DNA of 20,303 nt. Origin: a virus. Under the pieces are notes generated by a model, which was not told where the DNA came from, searched no databases, and saw only the letters and a program-made list of their open reading frames with translations. Position numbers and translations under genes: made by a program. Location: positions 1 to 20,303 of the IMG/VR virus record IMGVR_UViG_3300044613_002496. The stretch is one strand, 5' to 3'. Positions 15,187-20,303 of this stretch are shown here, one piece after another (the stretch's first letter is position 1; each line of letters begins with the position of its first letter).

Positions 15187-15974
15187 ATTTATTAATTACT
15201 GGTGGAAATGGTTATATTGCTAAAAGTCTTTATACTGGGTTAAAAGAAAAATATAATATAACCAAGATAACACGACAAGATTTTGATCTTATTGATTATA
15301 ATGCAACACGTGAATGGTTTCATCAACGTTATTTTGATGTTGTAATTCATACAGCAATTGTGGGCGGAAGTAGACTTAAACAAGAAGACGATGCTGTTGT
15401 TGAACAGAATGTTTTAATGTATAATAATTTATTAGCAAATAAACAACATTTTGATAAATTTATAACTTTTGGCTCGGGAGCAGAATTTTTTAAACAAAAT
15501 ACTCCTTATGGCATAAGTAAAAATATAATAACAGAATCAATTAAAAAAAATAATAATTTTTATAATTTAAGAATTTTTGCTGCATTTGATCATAATGAAT
15601 TAGATACAAGATTTATCAAAGCAAATATTTTACGTTATATCAATAAACAACCAATGTTAATCCATACAGATAAAATCATGGACTTTTTTTACATGAAAGA
15701 TCTAATAAACCTTACAGATTATTACATAAAAAATACTGAGTTAAAAAAAGAAATAAATTGTTGTTATGAACATAAATATACTTTGTCTAACATTGCAAAT
15801 ATAATAAATGAATTAGATATGTACAAAGTACCAATACAAATAGAGAATAAAAATACTCTTGAATTTTATTGTGGTGTGCACAGTGAGTTTCCTATAAAAA
15901 CTATAGGTTTGACAGACGGAATAAAATATACTTTTAAATCATTATATGAAAACAGCATTAATAATCGGAGCTAA
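15183..15974 (+). CDS. NAD(P)-dependent SDR nucleotide-sugar reductase/epimerase
   Basis: A 263-residue extended SDR. ITGGNGYIAKSL at 5-16 is the NAD(P) loop, VVIHTAIVGGSRLKQEDD at 53-70 the following strand and active-site loop, and FGSGAEF at 96-102 carries S98. The catalytic pair is Y109 and K113 in YGISK. The pattern resembles WcaG-like GDP-fucose synthases and other sugar 4-ketoreductases, but it is about 60 residues shorter than WcaG. It lies between the ThDP enzyme (4-base overlap) and gmd (29-base overlap). It could therefore serve either as a YerF-like reductase of the branched keto sugar or as a reductase of the Gmd product. The sequence does not decide. Confidence 0.8.
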   Translation: MNLLITGGNGYIAKSLYTGLKEKYNITKITRQDFDLIDYNATREWFHQRYFDVVIHTAIVGGSRLKQEDDAVVEQNVLMYNNLLANKQHFDKFITFGSGAEFFKQNTPYGISKNIITESIKKNNNFYNLRIFAAFDHNELDTRFIKANILRYINKQPMLIHTDKIMDFFYMKDLINLTDYYIKNTELKKEINCCYEHKYTLSNIANIINELDMYKVPIQIENKNTLEFYCGVHSEFPIKTIGLTDGIKYTFKSLYENSINNRS

Positions 15975-16923
15975 TGGTCAAGACGCATCGTATTTGGCAG
16001 AATTTTTATTAGACAAAAAATATAAAGTACACGGAACTATTCGTAGAAATTCTGTTCCAGAATCTCAAACTACCCGTATAGAACACTTACATGTTAGAAA
16101 CGATATAACACTTCACTACATGGATCTTATAGATCCTATAAGTGTGGATTCTGTTGTAAATAAAACACAACCAGACGAAATTTACCATCTGGGTGCTCAA
16201 TCACACGTTCAAGTATCTTTTGATCTACCAAAATATACTTTAGACGTAAATGGTGGAGGCACTCTGGCTGTATTAGAAGCTGTTAGAAGGTTTTCACCAC
16301 ATTCTAAAGTATATCATGCTGCAACTTCTGAAATGTTTGGCAACTCTTGTGATCCTGACGGCTTTCAACGAGAAACTACCCCAATGGTTCCTGTAAGCCC
16401 ATACGGGTGTGCAAAACTGTACGCTCACACGCTTTGTAGAAATTATAGGCAAGCATACAATATGTTTGTGTGCTCTGGAATTTTATTTAATCATGAATCA
16501 CCCAGAAGAGGAATAAATTTTGTCACAAACAAAACAGCGTTAGAGGCTGTTAAAATTAAATTAGGTTTATCCAAAGAATTAGTTTTAGGTAACTTGTATT
16601 CTAAACGCGACTGGGGGCATGCAAAAGATTACATTGAAGGCATGTGGCTCATGCTCCAGCAACAAACTCCCAAAGACTTTGTGTTGGCTACGGGAGAAAC
16701 TCGGACCGTAGAAGAAATGGTAAAATACGTATTTGATGAATTGGGACTAGACTGGAAATCTTATGTAAAAACTGATAAAAAATATGAAAGACCTGAAGAA
16801 CTAAACTATCTTCGTGGTGATGCTTCTTTGGCCAAAGCTTTTCTAGGTTGGTCGCCCAAATATACATTTGAATCAATGATGAAAGAAATGGTGCAACATT
16901 GGTTTCAAATATTACATAAATAA
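15946..16923 (+). CDS. gmd: GDP-mannose 4,6-dehydratase
   Basis: Converts GDP-D-mannose to GDP-4-keto-6-deoxy-D-mannose, precursor of GDP-fucose, GDP-rhamnose, GDP-colitose and GDP-perosamine. The product is 325 residues, close to the short end of the family. Motifs are GANGQDASYLAEFLL at 8-22 (canonical GITGQDGSY), HLGAQSHVQVSF at 81-92, TSEMFG at 127-132 with T127 and E129, and SPYGCAK with Y153 and K157. GILFNHESPRRG at 178-189 and KRDWGHAKDYIEGMWLMLQ at 220-238 are diagnostic. ATG 15946 lies inside the end of the preceding SDR gene. Base composition is less AT-rich than in the genes before it. Two GT10-like transferases in the cassette could use a GDP-deoxysugar derived from its product. 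Confidence 0.95.
   Translation: MKTALIIGANGQDASYLAEFLLDKKYKVHGTIRRNSVPESQTTRIEHLHVRNDITLHYMDLIDPISVDSVVNKTQPDEIYHLGAQSHVQVSFDLPKYTLDVNGGGTLAVLEAVRRFSPHSKVYHAATSEMFGNSCDPDGFQRETTPMVPVSPYGCAKLYAHTLCRNYRQAYNMFVCSGILFNHESPRRGINFVTNKTALEAVKIKLGLSKELVLGNLYSKRDWGHAKDYIEGMWLMLQQQTPKDFVLATGETRTVEEMVKYVFDELGLDWKSYVKTDKKYERPEELNYLRGDASLAKAFLGWSPKYTFESMMKEMVQHWFQILHK
16915..16922 (+). promoter_or_regulatory. candidate T4-type late promoter (CATAAATA)
   Basis: CATAAATA differs by one base from the T4 late consensus TATAAATA and fits the NATAAATA form described for cyanophages. It sits 18 bases before ATG 16941 and overlaps the end of gmd. This is where base composition changes from cassette-like to core-like. 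A transcript starting about six bases downstream would just include the GGAG ribosome site at 16928-16931. Such octamers also occur by chance in AT-rich DNA (for example at 6011-6018 inside a gene), so the confidence is modest. Confidence 0.4.
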
Positions 16924-16940
16924 CAGTGGAGATTTATACT

Positions 16941-18185
16941 ATGCCCAAAATATGCCTTTCAATGATCGTTAAAAATGAAACTCACATTATTAAAGAGTGT
17001 TTTGATTCTATCCACAAATATATTGATTATTGGGTAATTGTAGATACAGGATCTACAGACGGAACTCAAGACCTAATCAAGCAATACTTTGCAGAAAAGG
17101 GCATTCCTGGTGAACTTCACGAACGACCATGGGTAGGATTCGGTCATAATCGATCAGAAGCTCTTGCCCTTTGTGATGGTAAAGCAGACTGGGCGTGGAT
17201 GATTGACGCAGACGATTACATTCAAGGTAAGTTTGAATTTCCATTAAATCCACCACAAGAAATAGACGGTTGGGCTCTCAAGTTTGCTCGGGGAGAATTT
17301 GAGTGGTGGCGTACCCAAATCTTCCGTACTGGACGTGGTTGGAAGTACTTTGGAGTGCTCCACGAATACCCTAGTATCGATGAGAAGCAACCTGCAATAG
17401 GAAAAATTGAAGGGGGCTACGCAATCGTTGCCCGTACACTGGGCGCACGAAACCAAAATATTACACCAGTAGAGAAATACAAAAAAGATGCAGAGGTACT
17501 AGAAGAAGCCCTACAAAAAGAACCCGACAATATCCGTTATCAGTTTTATCTAGCCCAAAGCTATTTTGATTCTCAACAATGGGAAAAGGCAGAAGCAGCA
17601 TACGCCAAACGAGTACAGATGGGTGGATGGGAAGAAGAACAGTTTTACTCTGCTTATCGTATAGGATTGTGTCGGGGATTACAGAATAAACCTTGGACAG
17701 ATATTCAACAAGCGTTTTTGGAAGCATGGGAGATTCGACCAACTCGTGCAGAGCCACTACACCAGATAGCCAGAGTGTACAGACTTATGGGACATCCCCG
17801 TTTGAGTTATCTGTACGCCAAGATGGCACTAGACCTTCCGTATCCTCAAGACGATATTCTGTTCGTTTCTGCAGACGTGTACAAATACGGAGTTTTAGAC
17901 GAGATTGCATCTACCGCATTCTATGCGGGCAAGCCTCATATTGGTTACTCTGCGTGTAAAAAACTGTTAACAGAAAATCTACTACCAGAAACAGAAGTAG
18001 ATCGGGTTCAAAACAACTTTAAAGAATATCTTAGATTCTTTGAACAAACTAATCAGATGCATATACTGGAACAAGTGGATCAGCAAGCCCAAAAGCAAGC
18101 AGAAAAAAGAGATCATAAACCAGCCCTTTTCCCTGCCCAATTGCCTAAAAAGAAATTCAAGGAGCGTAAAGCTGTTAGCAGATAA
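16941..18185 (+). CDS. GT2 glycosyltransferase with C-terminal TPR-like region
   Basis: A 414-residue two-part protein. Residues 1-180 are a GT2 domain: ICLSMIVKNETHIIKECFDS at 4-23, VDTGSTDGT at 34-42, and WMIDADDYI at 86-94 with the DxD site. Residues 180-300 look like tetratricopeptide helices (for example IRYQFYLAQSYFDSQQWEKA at 198-217 and LHQIARVYRLMGHPRLSYLYA near 273-293). A basic, glutamine-rich tail ends the protein. The GT2-TPR fusion is a type I recall from T4-like phages of aquatic bacteria. ATG 16941 has GGAG at 16928-16931; a GTG at 16926 is rejected. GC content is about that of gp44, unlike the cassette, which suggests it belongs to the ancestral phage gene set. Confidence 0.87.
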   Translation: MPKICLSMIVKNETHIIKECFDSIHKYIDYWVIVDTGSTDGTQDLIKQYFAEKGIPGELHERPWVGFGHNRSEALALCDGKADWAWMIDADDYIQGKFEFPLNPPQEIDGWALKFARGEFEWWRTQIFRTGRGWKYFGVLHEYPSIDEKQPAIGKIEGGYAIVARTLGARNQNITPVEKYKKDAEVLEEALQKEPDNIRYQFYLAQSYFDSQQWEKAEAAYAKRVQMGGWEEEQFYSAYRIGLCRGLQNKPWTDIQQAFLEAWEIRPTRAEPLHQIARVYRLMGHPRLSYLYAKMALDLPYPQDDILFVSADVYKYGVLDEIASTAFYAGKPHIGYSACKKLLTENLLPETEVDRVQNNFKEYLRFFEQTNQMHILEQVDQQAQKQAEKRDHKPALFPAQLPKKKFKERKAVSR

Positions 18186-18201
18186 TTAATATATACTGTA
18201 T

Positions 18202-18609
18202 ATGGCAGCACAATACGATCTAAATTTAAACAAAAATTCTAGTTTTAGTGCATGGGTTCAATTCTTACAGGACGATAATACTCCTGTAGATTTAAGCGGT
18301 TATTCTGCAGAATTTAAAATTGAAAGATACAAAAACGCCGATTATCCTCTCGTTCGAGCAATTCCGGGAGAAGCCAGATACGGTTATACGGGACCGTCTT
18401 CTACTGGTATTTTAGCTACCTCTGGTGGTATACAACTCAACACAAATTACACAGGATCTGGTTTAACCGGAGGCATTTTAGTAGAGTTAAATAAAACAAC
18501 TACTAATTCTTTACCTGTAGGTAAACAATTTTATAATCTTAGATTAGAATTCGGTGAATCGTATTCCGAAGTTTTACTTGAAGGTAGAATGGACGTAAAA
18601 CCAGAATAA
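18202..18609 (+). CDS. small beta-rich protein, probable virion/baseplate component (BppU-N-like)
   Basis: A 135-residue protein beginning QYDLNLNKNSSFSAWVQFLQ and continuing with DNTPVDLSGYSAEFKIER. This pattern of a strand with 'DxTPVDLxGY' and then an 'F-I-R' strand resembles the N-terminal domain of baseplate upper proteins and related tail adaptors. A glycine/threonine-rich middle (residues 55-95) and a final strand pair (QFYNLRLEFGESYSEVLLEG) support a beta sandwich. No signal peptide is present. There is no clear Shine-Dalgarno site; TATACTGTATA, a short palindrome, precedes the ATG. It sits 16 bases after the GT2-TPR gene and before the FN3-repeat gene, so a structural role is likely but inferred. 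Confidence 0.65.
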   Translation: MAAQYDLNLNKNSSFSAWVQFLQDDNTPVDLSGYSAEFKIERYKNADYPLVRAIPGEARYGYTGPSSTGILATSGGIQLNTNYTGSGLTGGILVELNKTTTNSLPVGKQFYNLRLEFGESYSEVLLEGRMDVKPE

Positions 18610-18622
18610 TTTGGGGAATCTT

Positions 18623-18952
18623 ATGAAATTAAAAATAAGACAACCCGAATTATTTTATTCTGCAGAAATTAAACAGTTACCATCAAAACAAATATATTTA
18701 TTTACTTTAAAAAAACAAAGTAAACAATTTGTCGTTCCTGTAAAAATATTAAATTTAGTAATTGAACAACAACCAGAATCTTTATTTTCAGTGATCACGA
18801 ATAGATTTATAGATTTGGATGTTTATTATAATCCTATTAAAGAACAAATAAAAAATATACAAGAATCACAATTTCAATCATTAAAAATAGAATCAGATAC
18901 AAAACTTAAAGTAGACGTATCAGATAGACAAGAAGAAAACGAAGAAGCATGA
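18623..18952 (+). CDS. hypothetical protein, structural neighbourhood
   Basis: A 109-residue protein from ATG 18623, chosen over a TTG at 18611 because GGGGA (18613-18617) is well placed for it. I recognise no domain. The first half has alternating strands (IYLFTLKKQSKQFVVPVKIL); the second half is likely helical and ends in an acidic tail (DVSDRQEENEEA). Its stop overlaps the start of the FN3-repeat gene by four bases (ATGA), so it is probably co-translated with it and may be a partner or chaperone of that protein. This role is inference from position only. Confidence 0.6.
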   Translation: MKLKIRQPELFYSAEIKQLPSKQIYLFTLKKQSKQFVVPVKILNLVIEQQPESLFSVITNRFIDLDVYYNPIKEQIKNIQESQFQSLKIESDTKLKVDVSDRQEENEEA

Positions 18953-20303
18953 AACTTAAGTTACTATCTCCAGAATTACAAATATTAATAGGAGATGTTA
19001 CAACATCTACTGGAGATATTACATCAGTAAAAATAAGAAAAAAAAATAATTTTATTATATTAGAAACTTTTGGTGTTTATTTAGAAACAGATTTAATAGT
19101 AAGTGGATTGACTGCAAGTCGAGGAGAATATACAGATAAAATAACATTAGAATGGAATTCTTTTGACGGGGTTGATGGTTATAAAGTTATTAAATCACCC
19201 AACCAATTATTATCAATACAATCGGGAACAACTTTTGAAGATTTTGGCGAACCACAAGGAAAATTAACAAAATATATTGTAAAAACATATGTAGAGAAAG
19301 ACGGTCTTACATACGACAGTAAATCTGTGTACGCTGACGGTTGGAAAAAATTATCATCTCCCACATTAAGAGCAGTAGGAGACACAGACACACCAAGAGT
19401 TATTTTAGATTGGGATTTTATTTCAGGTGCTACTGCGTATAAAATATTTAAAACTCAAAGCTCTGATCCTAATTTATTATCGATAATTGGTATTACTACC
19501 GATAATTTTTTTGTAGATAAAAAAATTCAATTTGGAAAAGTTTATACGTATGCTGTTAAATCTTCTAATCCATTAAATGATAGTGATTTTAGTAACACAC
19601 AAAATGTACTACTAGTCGGCCAAGTGCCAGCAGCTCCAGCTCAAGTTTTTGCGTCAACTGGAACTTTTGATGATAAAATACGAGTAACGTGGACGCCAGT
19701 AAATAACACATTTTTTTATAATGTTTATAGGGATGTAGACTCTAACAGAATAGCAACAGGAATACTAGGAACAGAATTTGAAGATACGTTTATAGATCCA
19801 GATGAAGCTCATATCTATGGTGTAGCAGCAGAAAATGATAAAGGTCAAGGTCCTGTTACTTTTTCTTCTTCTGGATGGATAGGACTCACCGCCCCAAACA
19901 GTTTTATAGCTGCAAACGGAGGATCCACAAATTCTATTCTATTGAGTTGGTCACCAGTATCTGGTGCAAATTCATACATCATTTACAAAGGATCTCCATT
20001 ACAAGAATATCAATTAGGAATGCCAGGGGTTTCCTTTAACGATACATCTGGTGTTGAATATGGAACTATTTATAATTATGGTATTAAAGCCATAGGTGAT
20101 TTAAGTCAGAGTATTATTGTTGAAGACACTGGATTTGTAGATCAGTGGATACCAGAATCTGCACCGACTGGTGTATCGGCGTCTGATGGGGCCTTTACAG
20201 ACAGAATACAAATAGAATGGAATCCTGTTACTACTATACAAGGAGTATCGGGTTATCAGGTGTTTAAAGGTTCTGATCTGTTTACAACAACTACATCTAC
20301 ATC
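18949..20303 (+). CDS. fibronectin type III-repeat protein, probable tail fibre/virion protein (3' end missing)
   Basis: The frame is open from ATG 18949 to the right edge and gives 451 complete codons with no stop. After about 50 N-terminal residues (MKLKLLSPELQILIGDVTTS at the start) there are five FN3-like units at about 51-130, 137-222, 229-308, 314-395 and from 404 on. Each has a strand ending in W (ITLEWNS, VILDWDF, IRVTWTP, ILLSWSP, IQIEWNP), then a GxxxYxxxK/R-like strand (GYKVIKS, AYKIFKT, FYNVYRD, SYIIYKG, GYQVFKG) and a later Y-x-Y/V-A strand. FN3 arrays are frequent in phage tail proteins and bind carbohydrates or hold proteins apart. There is no signal peptide. The gene continues outside the window; a fibre, a baseplate or a decoration protein are all possible. 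Confidence 0.82.
   Translation, partial: MKLKLLSPELQILIGDVTTSTGDITSVKIRKKNNFIILETFGVYLETDLIVSGLTASRGEYTDKITLEWNSFDGVDGYKVIKSPNQLLSIQSGTTFEDFGEPQGKLTKYIVKTYVEKDGLTYDSKSVYADGWKKLSSPTLRAVGDTDTPRVILDWDFISGATAYKIFKTQSSDPNLLSIIGITTDNFFVDKKIQFGKVYTYAVKSSNPLNDSDFSNTQNVLLVGQVPAAPAQVFASTGTFDDKIRVTWTPVNNTFFYNVYRDVDSNRIATGILGTEFEDTFIDPDEAHIYGVAAENDKGQGPVTFSSSGWIGLTAPNSFIAANGGSTNSILLSWSPVSGANSYIIYKGSPLQEYQLGMPGVSFNDTSGVEYGTIYNYGIKAIGDLSQSIIVEDTGFVDQWIPESAPTGVSASDGAFTDRIQIEWNPVTTIQGVSGYQVFKGSDLFTTTTST

Larger units (their letters stand above)
2820..16923 (+). other. AT-rich carbohydrate biosynthesis and glycosyltransfer cassette
   Basis: Sixteen consecutive + strand genes encode glycosyltransferases, nucleotide-sugar enzymes and small accessory enzymes, with almost no intergenic space. 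Hand counts of 60-base samples give 25% GC at 8461-8520 and 17% at 14341-14400, against 57% at 1141-1200 in gp44 and 50% at 17161-17220 in the GT2-TPR gene. Gmd (45% at 16321-16380) and the 3-dehydrase (37% at 7201-7260) are intermediate. The left edge is regA and the right edge is the end of gmd. I saw no inverted repeats, integrase or tRNA at either edge, so the boundaries are drawn from gene content only. Confidence 0.8.

Noticed and set aside
2820-16923. Transposon or integron carrying the sugar cassette
   Set aside because: No terminal inverted repeats, transposase, integrase or attachment-like direct repeats were seen at either edge.
18191-18201. TATACTGTATA palindrome as an operator
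   Set aside because: It is only 11 bases and AT-rich, with no second copy seen; insufficient to call a regulatory site.

Overview
This window looks like part of the genome of a T4-like (contractile-tailed) bacteriophage. The first 2.8 kb carries sliding clamp gp45, clamp-loader large subunit gp44, clamp-loader small subunit gp62 and the translational repressor RegA, on one strand, in the T4 order and with T4-like protein lengths and motifs. The last 2 kb holds three genes that look structural, ending in an incomplete protein made of fibronectin-III-like repeats. All genes are on the + strand. Gaps between genes are at most a few tens of bases, and no stretch above 300 bases lacks a gene. I found no tRNA, CRISPR array, IS element or integrase. 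The host cannot be named from this sequence.

Layout: (1) 1-322, end of one small unknown gene and a 60-residue basic protein. (2) 338-2817, replication block 45-44-62-regA. In T4 the DNA polymerase gene 43 follows regA; here it does not. (3) 2820-16923, a cassette of 16 carbohydrate-related genes: seven glycosyltransferases (one GT77-like, two GT10 fucosyltransferase-like, three GT2-type, one GT34-like), an RfbH/E1-type PLP 3-dehydrase, an FkbM-type methyltransferase, four SDR nucleotide-sugar enzymes including an RfbB-like 4,6-dehydratase and GDP-mannose 4,6-dehydratase, and a cupin, a PfpI-like protein, a HAD phosphatase and a ThDP-dependent acetolactate-synthase-like enzyme. (4) 16941-18185, a GT2 glycosyltransferase with a C-terminal TPR-like region, whose base composition resembles the replication block rather than the cassette. 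(5) 18202-20303, a small beta-rich protein, a 109-residue unknown and the FN3-repeat protein.

How the genes may work together (inference): Gmd makes GDP-4-keto-6-deoxymannose, an adjacent overlapping SDR could reduce it to a GDP-fucose-like donor, and the two GT10-like enzymes could transfer it. In parallel, the 3-dehydrase (PLP lysine replaced by histidine, Fe-S cysteines retained) and the ThDP enzyme resemble the pair E1 + YerE that builds the branched 3,6-dideoxy sugar yersiniose in Yersinia. The needed nucleotidyltransferase and E3-type reductase are not in the window. The products could decorate the phage particle, perhaps its fibres, or remodel host surface glycans. The window does not decide between these.

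Base composition is strongly mosaic. Hand-counted 60-base samples run from 57% GC (gp44) to 17% GC (ThDP enzyme gene) and back to 50% (GT2-TPR gene), which suggests the cassette was assembled from several sources.
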